From Rapana venosa (lineage: Eukaryota > Mollusca > Gastropoda > Neogastropoda > Muricidae), in contig CM054140.1 in the NCBI GenBank assembly GCA_028751875.1, positions 14,554,247 through 14,618,246 on the forward strand: a stretch of 64,000 nt of DNA, written 5' to 3'. The position numbers and the translations under genes are program-made. The notes beneath the pieces are model-generated. The model did no database searches. It was not told the DNA's origin and saw nothing but the letters and a program-made list of their open reading frames with translations. Shown here in pieces: positions 44,396-57,727 of the stretch (the first letter of the stretch is position 1; each line of letters starts with the position of its first letter).

Positions 44396-47300
44396 AGTGT
44401 TCTGGACAATGAGCGAGGGTCTCCCTGATTGTCAGTGGCTTTGTCCCTGAAAGTGAAACTTGGAGAGATTAGCCATGCCTGCTTCTGCCTTACAACCATT
44501 ACTCTCACACCCCCCCCCCACTCCCCCATCTTTTTCCGTGATAATTAATAGCATCTGAAATTACCATCATTTACCTCTCTCTGTTCTCCATTCCAGAAAA
44601 AAAAGCCATCGCACTATCAAATTATTTCTATGCCATCCTTTATCTGCCAATATTGAAGTAAAGCCATCCAAATATTTTGATGTATTTCTGCATTCCCCCA
44701 CCCCCCTCCAAGTTCTGAAATCAAGCCCAACTAAGCCTCCTTCCCCCATTGCTGAAAATAGTCTTTCAGATTGGTAGCCCACTTCAACCATTCCCCCCAC
44801 CCCTCCCCCCTCCACCTTTCTTTTTCAGTGCTAACTTGCTGAAGACGGCACTGATGGACACAGTTCAGCTCAGTTGACTTAAAGCCATTTAAAATACTGC
44901 ATCATAGCATTAGGGAATAATTCATCACTCTTTCCCCTAGTGAAATAAAGATCACAAATTTACTTCAACCGTCGCCCATCCACCCTCTGCAGCAGCTTGA
45001 ATAAAGACATCTTTTGTGCAGCCCCTTTACAGTAATCCCTCCCCCAATCCTTGTTTCAAAAGTTGCCTGGAAAATGTTTTTGCATTTGCTGCAGGGGGGT
45101 TCATGCATGCCTGTGTTTATGGATTTTTTTGTTTGTGAGAATGTGTGTGTGCTTGCTTTAATCTGTGTGTTGTATATTCATTCACAGATTTGCATTGGCT
45201 GAAGGAAAACTACCTCATACTCACACAACAATACAGTCATAAAACACAGCACCTCTTCTCTTTTCACTTGCTGAAATTCAGCCATCTGAAAAACTACACC
45301 ACACCCTCACTCTTGCCAAAATGCAGTTGTCACAATACACCCACCTCCAAATGTAAAATAGAGCTATCTAAAATAGAACTGTCATAATAAAACCACCTCC
45401 ACATGTGAAATAAAGCCATCTAAAATGCAACCATCATAATAAAAACATGCGTGCAAAATAAAAGTCTAAAATGCAACCATTTTCATAAAGCCCTCTCCAT
45501 GAGTGAAATAAAGGCATTCCATATCTGACGGTCAAAATAAACCTCACAACCGTTTGTGAAATAAAGCAATACAGTGGTCGTCATAATAACCCAACCACCA
45601 CAAGCGAAATAAGCTTCATTACTAGATGTGAAATAAAACCATCCAAAATACAACTTGTATAAAAAAAAACCCGAACTGCCACCACATTTGAGATAAACCC
45701 ACAAACATGACTAATAAAGCTGTCCAGAAATGAAGTCGCAAAAACCTATCTTCACATGTAAAATAATACCACCTAACTAGTAAGAAACCCACTCCTAAAT
45801 GTAAAATCAAGCCACCCAAATGGAACCACTATGATGAACTATATTTGAAATGAAGCTTTCTCAAGTGCAACTGTCATAACAAACTTGCTTTCATAGATAA
45901 AATAAAGCTACGCACGCACACACATTATCCTTAAAATCTTAAATAAAGCCATTCCAAAATACTACCAAAATGAAAACTACAGGTGAAATTGATCCATCCA
46001 ATGTACAACCCTTAAAAAAAACTTGCCTCCACCAGGAAAATCAAGCCATCCACTATGCAACTGTCAAAATAAGCCAATCTCCACATGTGAAGTAACGCCA
46101 ACCATAGCTGCATCATGATAAACCCATAACCGCCAGTAAAAATAAAGCCATCTGAAAAACGACCATCATAATGCCCCTCCTGGTGAGGAGGAGGCCTGTA
46201 GGTATAAAGACCACTCTCGCATTCTACAAATTATGTGCTAGGAATTCCCTCTTTCCTATCCCTCCCTCCCTCTCTGTGCCATGTTCCCTTACCCTCCCTT
46301 CGCCCCCCTCTCTCTCCCTCTGTGCCTTGTTCCCTTTCTTCCTGTTGCTTTCTTTGTATTTGTTTTCTGCATTCTCCCTCCTTCATGTTCATGTCATATG
46401 CACTGGCCCCCACTCGGGCGCATAAGGGCAGCACAATGAATTTTCACTCCTATGACAGACAACTGTCAGTTGATGCTTGAGGAAGAATAAAACCACTTTA
46501 TGTGCGAACTGAGCCATCTAAACTACAAACATAAATCTACCGCTGTGGCTACCGATGGCTGTGGAATAAAGCCATCCAAAATAAAACGTCGTTTTACTTG
46601 AACCCACTTCATTTGGGAAAACCATCTAAATGCAACTGTTACCTTTCTTTCTCGCTCTATTTCCTTAATGGGAAGGGTGTATAATGTCTGTGCTTGTGAC
46701 TTTTAAGACTGTCATAACATCCAAAATACATCTAAAAATGTAACTTGACCTAAACCTGTTACACTTGTAAAACAAGCCATCTAAATTGCAACTATCGGAA
46801 TAAATCTACCTCGGTGAAATCGGGCATCTAAAATGTAATTCGTAATACAGCCCACATCTACATATGAAATAAAGCCATCTGAAATGCCATGATCATGCAA
46901 TAAATCTCTTCACATGAGATAAAGCCATCTAAAATAAAAACGTCAAAATAAACTTTCTTCGCCATAAATGGCCATCCACTATATAACTGTCTTAAATCCG
47001 CGTCCACAGGTGATATAAACCATCTTAAATACAACCATCATACTAAACTTGCCTCCAGGTGTGAAATAATGACATACAAAAATATAACTGCCATGGTAAA
47101 CTTCCCTTTCCCTTTGTGAAATTAACCATCTAAAATACAGGCTTGCCATAAACCCACATTTACGTGTGAAATAAACCATTTACAATACAACTTGCCATAA
47201 ACCCACCTTTACGTGTGAAATAAACCATTTAAAATACAACTTGCCATAAACCCACCTTTAGATGTGAAATGAACCTTTTACAATGCAACTTGCCATAAAC

Positions 47301-47769
47301 CCACCTTTACATGTGAAATAAACTTTTTACAATGCAACTTGCCATAAACCCACCTTTGCTGTGATATAAACCATTTTAAGTACAACTTGCCATAAACCCA
47401 CTTTTACATGTGAAACAAACTATTAAAATACAACTGGCAATAAAACACACCTTCATATGAGAAATCATCTAAAAATGCAGAAGTTAATAAAAACAACAAA
47501 CAAGAAAATAGAAGTTTAAACACACCTCCCCATCTCAACATGAAGCCATCAAGATTAGGGGTGATGGTACCCCCCTCTCTAAGTGAAATATAGCAATCTA
47601 AACTAAGACTGTCACAATAAAGCCCACCACATATGAATTAAACCCATCCAAGATAAATCACTTATAACCCTATGGCTACATGTTGAACATAGCTATGCAA
47701 CTGTCAATAAACCGACCTTAACGTGTGAAATAAATATACCCATCATTAAAAATACACCTCAAAACAAAA

Positions 47770-47945
47770 AAAAATCTTGCACACATTAAAACCTGTTCTG
47801 CTGTTCAGAAAAGTAAGCCATTGTGTGCCAGTGGGAACGGATGGCTAAATTTACTAAATTGCATATGCACAAGGCCTAGGTGTAAAAAAAGCACGTGCTT
47901 ATTCCAGTATCCTCTTAGTAAAGGAATAAAAAGTTAAATAAATAA
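47770..47945 (+). mobile_element. SINE body inserted in the 50-bp array
   Basis: CTTGCACACATTAAAACCTG, TAAGCCATTGTGTGCCAGTG, CACGTGCTTATTCCAGTATC and GGAATAAAAAG match the family body. It is headless and ends in AAATAAATAAAA. Confidence 0.75.
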
Positions 47946-47999
47946 AACTATCCTAAACACGACTGTCATTATAAACTTTCAATCCAATCGTAATCACTT

Positions 48000-48260
48000 C
48001 TTCATAGTCGCTGAACCCTCAGATTCCGAATCCTTTGGGGCGCTTTGAAAGCTTTGTCAAGCACCTTTCTCCAGTCCTCGCGTCTCTCGGCCACCCTCAG
48101 GGTGTCTCTCAGCTCTATGTCTGGTGATCCCATCTCTTCCTTCGTCTGCCTCTTCTTCTTCCTCCCCTCACTGTGTCTTGTAGGATTGTTTTAGCAAGAC
48201 CAGAGGATCGTGTGACATGACCAAACCACTTCAGTTTTCGTTGTCTGACATGTGTTCATA
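48000..48260 (-). pseudogene. RTE-like LINE C-terminus fragment
   Basis: The minus strand reads VRQRKLKWFGHVTRSSGLAK then TILQDTVRGGRRRGRRRKRW, followed after a frame change by sequence matching the usual LRDTLRVAERREDWR and then APQR. This is the conserved tail of RTE-like LINE ORFs. It sits inside the 50-bp tandem array, beside a SINE. No TSD was resolved. Confidence 0.75.
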
Positions 48261-48837
48261 GTCATGTAAAACTAAATCGCAGATTAAAACTGCCACTATA
48301 TACAGATGAAAATGGGTATAAAAAAGCTTGTGTCTTCTTAGAGAATTATACCTATCAATGTGTCTGTCAGTATTGTAATTGCCCTTCATGGGATGTTTAA
48401 AGTGTTTTTGACTTGACTCTTACATACGCCCTGGTTAACCCTGGACAGTGGCTGCATGGTGGGAGAAACCAAACCAACCACATAGAATGAGACGAACCAA
48501 ATCTAAATTCCATAAAACATGTTCTTAGTGACTAAATGTGACGCCATCATTTGTAGCAGATGGAGTAGGCCTGATTCTCTTAGGACGGTAAAAATGTCCA
48601 GTGGAACATCACAAAAAAAGATCTGGGAGTCTGCAGTAAAATGCTGCCACCCACCACACAACTGTCATAATAAACTCGTCACCATGTGTGAAATAAAGCC
48701 AAAATGTATCTATAACTTTCACATTCAAGTGGTTGATGAAGTATTTCCATTTGTCCCTCTCTGCCTCGACTTTCCTGTGGGAATTTTGAACAACGTGCAA
48801 GAATGGGAATACTGTTGTTTTTAATTGTTGAGTATTA

Positions 48838-48903
48838 CCCAGAATGTTAAGCTGGGTAATCTGTATAGATAGATAGATAGATTACCCAGCTTAACATTCT
48901 GGG
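48838..48903. repeat. Perfect 25-bp inverted repeat with 16-nt loop
   Basis: The left arm at 48838-48862 begins CCCAGAATGTTAAGC; the right arm at 48879-48903 is its exact reverse complement. The loop is GTATAGATAGATAGAT. The left arm also contains TTACCCA/TGGGTAA, so alternative smaller hairpins are possible. Confidence 0.95.
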
Positions 48904-49014
48904 GATCACCCAGGATATGCACACTAACTCAACTCATCACACCTGAGAATCACTGTGAGAATGCACAATGAATTCTTTTTTGTCGAAAGCTCGGACAGCA
49001 GCTTTTTTTGTTTG

Positions 49015-49085
49015 TCATATGAGAGAAAATGTGTTGCGCTGCCGTTAAGTGCCTGACAAGTCAGACCCTGTGCATCTGCTTGTAA
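49015..49085 (+). repeat. Dispersed repeat, copy 2
   Basis: It matches 42985-43065 over GAAAATG-GTTG and GCCGTTAAGTGCCTGACAAG. Confidence 0.6.
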
Positions 49086-50226
49086 TTCTGCATGTGGTCT
49101 GCTTGCCTGTCACTTCAACATAACATTTGATTGTGTCATGGTCAGCATTTGTAACATCCATTATTCGCATTCACACTTCTATCCCTTCTTCAATTATCTT
49201 GATCGCCTGACCTTGATGACTGCTTTTTATCTCTTCATCATCAGTTTTTCATAAACCGCTGTTGATCTGATCAGCAATTGCATTGAAGTAATGAGGGGGC
49301 AAGCGCAGTCAATACCTTTCATCAAGTTATTTTTTCTTTCTACAATTTGCCACTTTGCTGGGTTGGATTGATTGTATTGTAGTCCCAGTGGCCGCCACCA
49401 CTTGATAGTGAACCTCTGTGTACCTCGATGATGCTGTAAAAGCATCGGAGCAAACTTCAGTTTGACTTCAGAGATTGTTTCATATGTCATTGTTCACAAT
49501 CTGCCGGTCTGCAACATAACTCCAAAAGGCAATTGCTATAATAATGGGAGATCAACTCTGTTAAAAAGATTTATTTTCCATTAGGAATATTATGTGGTGA
49601 GATCTTCCTAATAGTAAAATAAGTTTTAAAGGTCGATTGTTTTATCTCTAATATTACAGAGAGAGAGAGAGAGAGCGAGCTCGCATCGCATTCAAACCAA
49701 AAGAAACATGCATTTCCCATTCACATCTACAGCTTCACCCAACAGCAGCCGAACAGAGAAAGATGGTCGCAAAACAACAAAATATTTTTCCATTTTTTTA
49801 TTTTCAGTTTCATAAACCATAATCGTAATTATTTTTCAGGACTTGTATTCCTCCTGGACTCTGCGCTGGCGTCCTTCCAGAGAAGACCTTGCTTTTTTTT
49901 GCATTAAATTCATATCATACAAGTATCAGAACAACAGAGATCAATCATAAATAATAAATAGGTAATGGAAACAAAAAATTGGGTGGATGTTGTGCATATG
50001 TTAGTTAACCTAACCAACCAAACACACATTGTAGAGAGAGAGAGTCTTCCTGAGGGAGAAATAAAAGAGAACTTCATGCAGGCTGAGGAACGGAGGTGTA
50101 CCATCAGTCTGTGTGCATTCTAAGCATGTCGCTAAAAATAAGGCGGTTAAAAAGTCAGGACATGAAGGCAGATGGTCAAGAGCAGAGTTGGCATGAAGGA
50201 GTCTGTATCACTGATAAACCTCCTGT

Positions 50227-50262
<36 letters not shown>

Positions 50263-53200
50263 AGAAACAAGCAAACAACTCCCAGAAACAAATAAAAACA
50301 CAGAAACCCAATCCCCCTCTTCCCCGGACATAAGGTGATTATCCACATTCATAAATCAGGTCTTAAGAGACAAGGACGTCAAGTCATGAACATTTTTCTC
50401 CATTACACACGCATACACATATTTAAAAAGCACATGGCAGGTGAAATGCATCAATCTGCATGAATACATGATTCAATAGAATGGTTCAATACTCGAAGGA
50501 AAAGCAATCTGAGTAAGCACTTGTTTTAATAAAAGGGAAACAGCAATTATTTATTTATTATTTTTATTTTGGGTAACGGTGAAGAACATGATGAAAAAAT
50601 AATGATCTATTGATGTGTGAGTCTGGTCACGGCACTGTGAATGATCACAACCCAAGCACAAACTGGGAAAACTCAACAGTTGTAATCAGAAAACACAGCA
50701 GAACTTGAATCAAGAATACACCTTTCTTTGTGAAAAAAAACAACCCTAACAAACCCAGCTAAGCTAGTATTTTTCAAAATTAAAAAAAACCCCAACGTTT
50801 GACGGTTAAAAGTAAGGAAGAAGTCGCTCAAAACAGGAGGAGCGGGGCCACTTTTGAGAAGGTTTTTCTTGTTTCAATAAATATTATTATCTTTTCCGTT
50901 TGATTTCTAACATACATCGTTTCTTACAGTTTAAGGGCCAGAGGCACACTATGCAGACACAAAATACTAGGTTTTATATAGTGTGTTCAGTAAGTATACT
51001 GAGAATTCAACCAGATACAAAATCTCTTTTTGTCTACATAATTTTACCCACAAGAAATTTTTTTTTTAAGAAACAAAAGTCCCATCAATCTATTTCTAGT
51101 CACCCTTTTCTTAAACACATACCTGCTTAACTCGTATGTAAAATCACATTTTGTCACTCATGACTTTTTATCACTGTATGTAGTGACTCCACAAAAATCA
51201 GGTTGAAGTATGTCCTGAACCAGTCACCTAGCTCGTGTCTGAAAAACGCTTGGTGTGAAAAATGTGTCATCTGTAACAAAGATTTCTTCTTCTTCTGTGT
51301 GTTGACAAGTTCTGCTGTGTTACTCTGACCACGTTTCCATTCAGCTCAAGACAGAAAAGGCAGCATGAAATTGAAAGTGGAATGAGCGGAGTGGATAATG
51401 ATCAGTTCTATATTTGTCAACATGAATTTCTCCTCTACGTCTAACCTGACAGAAAAGAAAACAAACCCTCTGCTACCCTGCTATTCATGACAAACAGAGA
51501 CCCTGGTGTGTGTGTGTGTGTGTACTTGCATGTAGGTGTGTGGACACACAAATGTATTTTGTGTGTGTGTATTTACGTGTAGGTGTGTGGACACACAAGT
51601 GTATTTGATATTTTGTATGTGTGTGTACTTGTGTGTGTGTAATTGTGAAATAGAAAACAACAACAAATACTAAATAGTCTAAAATGTTAACAATATATCA
51701 TCAAGAATCTCTTAGACATTTCAGGACAAGACATGAACAATGTCATGCCACAAGAATGTACAAGGATGCAACTGTCTAGGAACCTATATAATTACACATT
51801 TCCTTCTATTACTGATATTACGAAGCTAGAGATGACTGTGTGTTCACATCAGTCACAATTATGCTATGACACAATCCATGATACAATTATTCAAAACAAT
51901 ATCTCAACGAGACAGGAAAACATGGCGAAGTTATCCAAACATCCTGTTTTTGACATTGTTTAAACATCCTGTATCATTTTCACTCATATGACAGACGACA
52001 ATAGTTGCTGTCTGAGCTTTCAATGATGACAACAAAGAACTTCACCCTCCTCTTTATAATACATTTTCATACATTCCTCTCTAAATTTGATATGAGCAAA
52101 AGCACTTGTCAGCTGCAAATTCAAGTTTTCAAACAAATGCAGAAAAGAATGATCTAAGCTATAATAATGTTTCCAAGGAACCTTGAAAGCATGCGTGTCA
52201 TATATTGCAAACACCATCCAATAAAGCATTCTCTTTCTGTGTGAGCCATCAACAAAACCACAAGTCATGTTGCCATCAATCATGGAAAACAATTGCATTG
52301 ATGATAATGAAACAAGAACATGCAATATTGTTTTTATGAACATGCAATATTGCTTGACCTTTGATGTTAACTAGTTTGTGCAAATTCTTTTGGAGTTATC
52401 TGCTTTATATGACACATTGACACCAACATATTTTTCTCTTTTTTCCCCCTGCAATAACTGAAATTTTAGCCGACTGTTTACAACAATTTTCAAAACACCA
52501 TGATTCAATATTTCACTCTGGGTCGTTGTGCCACAAGGAAAGAAAAAGATTCCAAAATTAAAATTCCATGTTATGCAAAAAACAGAGCAGTGACAAATAT
52601 GCAGGATCACTTCAAAGTTTGAGTATTTAAAAGCTGAGTTGTTTTTTTTTGGTAACATAAATCTGTGTTAAAATATACTCTGGTATCACAAAAGCTAGTG
52701 TCTGATGCATGCATTTTTGATGAATTTTACATACCAGTTTCAAACATGTATGTTACATATACATAATATGAAAGTGGAATTTCCTCTTTGTTTCATTGCT
52801 ACTTTGATTACAGACAAGTTGACAGACTTGTGAAGACTGTGCAGTTGCACAGGAGACACTGCTGATGATCATTTCCTTTGTTCACATCATGTGTGATACA
52901 GCAGAATTTCTGGCAATGTGGACAAGTTTACCGAGCAACACTGGCCAAAGCCAATGTTTTGAAACCAACAGACTTTATTCTCTGACTGCAGTTTCACAGA
53001 AAAGAAAGGAAAAGTCAACAAGGATACTAGTAGACTACACCGTCAGAGGTTGAGATGTGTTCTGCACTACCTCCACCACACCAAACACACACACACTGAC
53101 CATACAACAAATGAAAAGAGTTTACAATAAAGGCAGAATGTTAAGGTTGTTTTTCTTCCTCCTTCAACAACAATGCACGAACACAACACAGACAAACAAA

Positions 53201-53484
53201 AGAGTCCCCCATCTTTAGGTTCATGCCATCAGCCAGAAGACAGATCAGGCGGCAGACACTGAAGACAGCACATAACACACAAGACTGACATAGGTGAAGA
53301 ATGAACCACATCAACTTTGAACAGCCTTTGTGAGAAAGAAAGAATTCCAGAGAAGCAGGAGACTTCTTCCACATCTCAAGTTTCAATCGGCATTAATCAA
53401 CAACAGCGCAAGTAATGGACACTTCTCCATGTGTGCCTGAGAGTTCAAAGAGGGGGATGGTGCAAACAGCTTCAGCAACACGTG
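49086..53484. other. Unassigned AT-rich intergenic stretch
   Basis: No exon series or family is recognised. It includes (GA)n near 49658-49674, a 33-C run at 50230-50262, and a two-copy approximately 65-bp repeat at 51525-51600 (TGTAGGTGTGTGGACACACA). Open frames up to 107 codons are scattered on both strands without motifs. Distal 3' UTR of the FAK homologue could reach this far but nothing shows it. Confidence 0.5.
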
Positions 53485-53945
53485 GCACAAACTAGCGCTG
53501 TGTGACAATGCAGAGACACTGACTGTCATTCACACTAGCGCTGTGTGACAATGCAGAGACACTGTCATTCACACTAGCGCTGTGTGACAATGCAGAGACA
53601 CTGACTGTCATTCACACTAGCGCTGTGCGACAATGCAGAGACACCGACTGTCATTCACACTAGCGCTGTGTGACAATGCACAGACACTGACTGTCATTCA
53701 CACTAGCGCTGTGTGACAATGCACAGACACCGACTGTCATTCACACTAGCGCTGTGTGACAATGCACAGACACCGACTGTCATTCACACTAGCGCTGTGT
53801 GACAATGCACAGACACCGACTGTCATTCACACTAGCGCTGTGTGACAATGCAGAGACACCGACTGTCATTCACACTAGCGCTGTGTGACAATGCAGAGAC
53901 ACTGACTGTCATTCACACTAGCACTGTGTGACAATGCACAGGAAT
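53485..53945. repeat. 43-bp minisatellite, about 10-11 copies
   Basis: The unit is CACTAGCGCTGTGTGACAAT, then GCAGAGACACTGACTGTCAT and TCA. Variants are GCACAG for GCAGAG and ACCGACT for ACTGACT; one unit lacks GACT. Variants cluster in adjacent units, as expected from local homogenisation. AGCGCT is a palindromic site in nearly every unit. Confidence 0.95.
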
Positions 53946-56190
53946 GTCAGGCAAGGAGGCAGCCTCCAGGAGAACCACACTGGAGGTGCACAGTGGGGAA
54001 GTCAGAACAATGCCCAAACTGGAAAGGAAATGCTAAAAAAAAAAAAAAAAGAAAGAACAAAACCCCCCAACAAACCACTCTAGGATTCAGCAGAAATAAC
54101 CAGGCAGTCGTGATTAAAGAGAAATTACAATGCCCAAAAAGGTGAAGGTCACTAAAAACAGAAACTGAACATGTTTCAACTTCGTACATAGAATACTTAC
54201 TCTGCTTGGGCTGAGGGGGGCAGGGGGGGAGGAGAATGTGAAAGGGATAACAATAAACAATATTACTTAAAAATTGAGACTATTTTTTTCTAACAGAATA
54301 TGTTACTGATATGTGAAAATAACATTTTTGGAAAAAAAATTGTTGAAAAGCAAGCATTACTTTATATGAAAACAAAGATTGATGGATAAACACTTTTATC
54401 CATTTTTGGGTGTGATGTCACACATACTTTCTCTCAGAAGGCCAACTCATTGTGCAATGTCACACACACACTGTCTCCATAAGTGTTTCTCCAGCACTCA
54501 AACTTGTCTTTCAAAAAGTTTTATCGTTTATTGACTACATTAGCTAAATCTGTTTGACAAGACCAGATCTGAATAGAAGTCAATTCATCAGTAAAGTGTG
54601 CACTGACTAGTCTGCTGCAGTGATGGTAATGTACAGTAGGCTGTTGAAATGTAAAGATACAGCCAACAGACCTCTGTACTTAAATTCTCTGCCTCTTTAT
54701 TCCTACAGCCACCACAACCAGAACACATGACCTTTTTCCAGTCCCAAAGACTGTACAATTCTTCCAGATTTTACCTACACTTTGCAAGTTCATGAATCAT
54801 CTGATCCTATCTCTACTTTCTCATTAAAACTGCTTTCTTCATCCATTTGAAAATGCTCCTCCTACCCTTTACTCCATTTTGACAGTGTGTGTTTGTAGAT
54901 TTTATGTTAATCATCAAACCTAACCATCTGACATACAGCAGCAATCCAAGATAATCTAAGCCTCTGCTATAACTATGACTACGACAGACTGTACACGTGA
55001 TAGGAAAATAACTTTAACACTATCTGTACACCGATGTGTACAACTATGTACACGACAAGGTAGCATCCCTGTGAGCTATCTTCCTGGTTCAAATCCAATC
55101 CCTCACACCCTGACAACAGCATTCCATAATCCTGACGAAGTGATACATACATGTATGCTCCCCCTTCTTTACAAGCTGACTTCAAAGGTCAAAGACAGGT
55201 CCAGCCACACACCCGAAGTGACGGAAGATGTGCACACATGTGGGACAAGCGCTGTACAATCAACAGGAGATAAAAAGCACCAATCAAAAATGGCATGTAC
55301 ATCTCTCTACATATATATTTTATTTATATAGAATTTCAAGCAAATGCCATTTCTTGCAAACAAATTGCACATTAACAAAATTATCCACGTCTGCATTCAA
55401 ACAACTTTCAAACAAAGCTGGCAGAGGTCAGAGACAGAAGCAGCAGCAACACAAATGTGTCTCAGCCAGAGAACTATACGTCTTTACACGATAATGACAA
55501 AGCAGCAATAATACCTCGGATATTTAAGTAGATTATAACATGCCCCCCACCCCCACCCCTGCTAGTCTAACTGCAGGAACCCACACAGTGTAAGGCAACA
55601 TCTCATGATAAAAGCATAAACTCAGTTTGGTTTCAACACAGGTTTGAAAAAAAAGAAAAAAACAAACCCCAAACTGAGGTCAAGGCAGACATTGCTTTAA
55701 TTCTGTTGCTGTAAAAGAGAAAGTGGGAACTTATTTATTTTTAATTGAATTTTTTAAGCCGTGTAAAATCTAACACCCAACTGTTGTGTGTCCACCTCTG
55801 TGCCATCAATTCTCATCCCATCAGCTTATTCAATCTTGATGACCTACAGATGCCCCATCTAGCCCCCTCTCCTCCATTACTGCTCCTTTCTTTCTCTATG
55901 CCTGTGACCACAACATTTCAACATGTATAATTTTCCTTGAGCAGCAGACTACACTACACACACTTCACCCAGCAAAGTTATAAAGTTTCTCTAGGAAAAG
56001 AACAAAACACTAACCACAACAACAGACACTCCACAGAAAAGATGTTCACCTTCAGAGCAGACAAATGTTTGCAGTGCAAGACACTAGCCACACAGACAGG
56101 TCAGCTTCCACACAGAAAGATGTCACCATGAGTGCAGACGCCATGACCAAGCTGTGAGGAAGTAACATGACATGAGATCCAGGAGTTATT
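53946..56190. other. Unassigned stretch, no gene seen
   Basis: AT-rich sequence with a 16-A run near 54036. Open frames such as 54975-55331 (plus) show no family motif and overlap antisense frames. Confidence 0.5.
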
Positions 56191-56194
56191 GTTC

Positions 56195-57135
56195 AGGTAC
56201 TGTGATGAGGAAGAATGACTGTATCAATGTACTGTGATGAGAAATATGTTCAGTGATGAGGAAGAATGTTCAGGTAGTAATGAGGAAAATGTACTGTGAT
56301 GAGGAAGAATGTTCAGAGTGATGAGGAAGAATGTTCAGTGTGATGAGAATTTAATGTATAAGTATGTGATGAGTAATGTTCATGTACTGTTATGAGGAAT
56401 AATGTTCAGCACTGTATGAGGAAATTAATTGATGAGGAGTAGATGTCATGACAGTGATGAGGAGTAATGCCTCACGTACTGCATGAGGAGTAATGTTCAT
56501 GTACTGTGATGAGGAGTAATGTCCATGTACTGCGGATAAGGATAATGTTCATGCACTGTGATGAGGAATAATGTTCATGACTGTGAGTGAGGGATGATGT
56601 TCCTGTACTGTGGTAAATAAGTCTATGTATTAGAAATGCAGTAAATGTTCATGTACTGTGGTGAATGATGTTCATGCACTGTGATGAACTACGTCCATGT
56701 AATGCAGTAAATGTTCATGTACTGTGGTGCATGATGTTCATGCACTGTGATGAACTACGTCCATGTAATGCAGTAAATGTTCATGTACTGTGGTGCATGA
56801 TGTTCATGCACTGTGATGAACTACGTCCATGTAATGCAAACATGTCATGTACTGTGATGAAGATGTTCATGCACTGTGATGAACTAGCTATACATAATGT
56901 TGATGAACTGCATCACAACTGATTCACAATACTGTATGGATGAACAATATTCAATACTCGGGGACAAACGTGCCATGTTAGTGATGAACAATATTCATGA
57001 CTGTGATGAAAAATATTCACATACTTTCACGGACTATATTCATGTATTGCAATGAACAATATTCATGTACTGCGATGAACAATATTCATGTACTGTGATG
57101 AACAATATTCACATACTGTCATGAACAATCTCAGA
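56195..57135. repeat. Degenerate array of about 25-30 bp units with an internal 60-bp subarray
   Basis: GTACTGTGATGAGGA(A)TAATGTTCAT-type units dominate 56195-56640. At 56645-56885 a 60-bp unit (GATGTTCATGCACTGTGATG, then AACTACGTCCATGTAATGCA) repeats three to four times. From 56935 to 57130 the unit becomes ATGAACAATATTCATGTACT. The three zones look like successive expansions of one seed. Confidence 0.85.
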
Positions 57136-57693
57136 TTCTTCCCCAGAGACAGGGAAAACTAAAAAAGAAGAAAACTTCATGACATGGCATTCTGTACATG
57201 AACTGATTTTCCATCACGATTCATCTACAATACATATTTCTTTAACCTGGTCCGTACTATCGATAGTTGTATCAGCTATGGTCATTTTATACATGATTAA
57301 ATACACATCTAACATCTGTCGTCATCAGAAACCTTGTCCACTGACAATCACAGAAAAAAGTTAAGAATTATGTGCCACTACTGCTATCTATCCACCACAT
57401 TTTCTGCAGCTTTCTTTTCCACAGATCTTGTCACCTTGCTGAAGGGAAGAACTTTATTATTATTTTTCTCATCCGCTGAGCAGGGCAGATCCAAAGCTGC
57501 TGACCAACAGGGGCAAGTCTGTCCCCATTTCCACGCACGCGCCAATGATAACAGTGACAGGTTTTCTTGTGGTCAGAACAAACAGAACGAATACAGTTCC
57601 AGCACCGAACGGTCAGCTCTCCAGTTGCTGATGACTGGTCAGGTAGGTGACCTAAGTATGGCATTGAAATTGCTCATGTCCTCCTCCACTGAA

Positions 57694-57727
<34 letters not shown>

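Larger units (their letters stand above)
44590..48710. repeat. Large degenerate tandem array, about 50-bp unit, about 4 kb
   Basis: A unit approximating AAATAAAGCCATCTAAAATG, CAACTGTCATAATAAACC and CACCTCCACATGTG recurs throughout, densest at 45300-47760. The best-conserved units are at 47150-47400, where TTGCCATAAACCCACCTTTA repeats about every 60 bp. A SINE (47770-47945) and an RTE-like LINE piece (48000-48260) interrupt it, and a unit reappears at 48655-48705. It is probably an old minisatellite with no coding signal; frequent AATAAA words are a by-product. Confidence 0.8.

Noticed and set aside
50096..50338. Coding exon with a polyproline stretch
   Set aside because: The Pro run is a 33-C homopolymer; no homology or splice borders support it.
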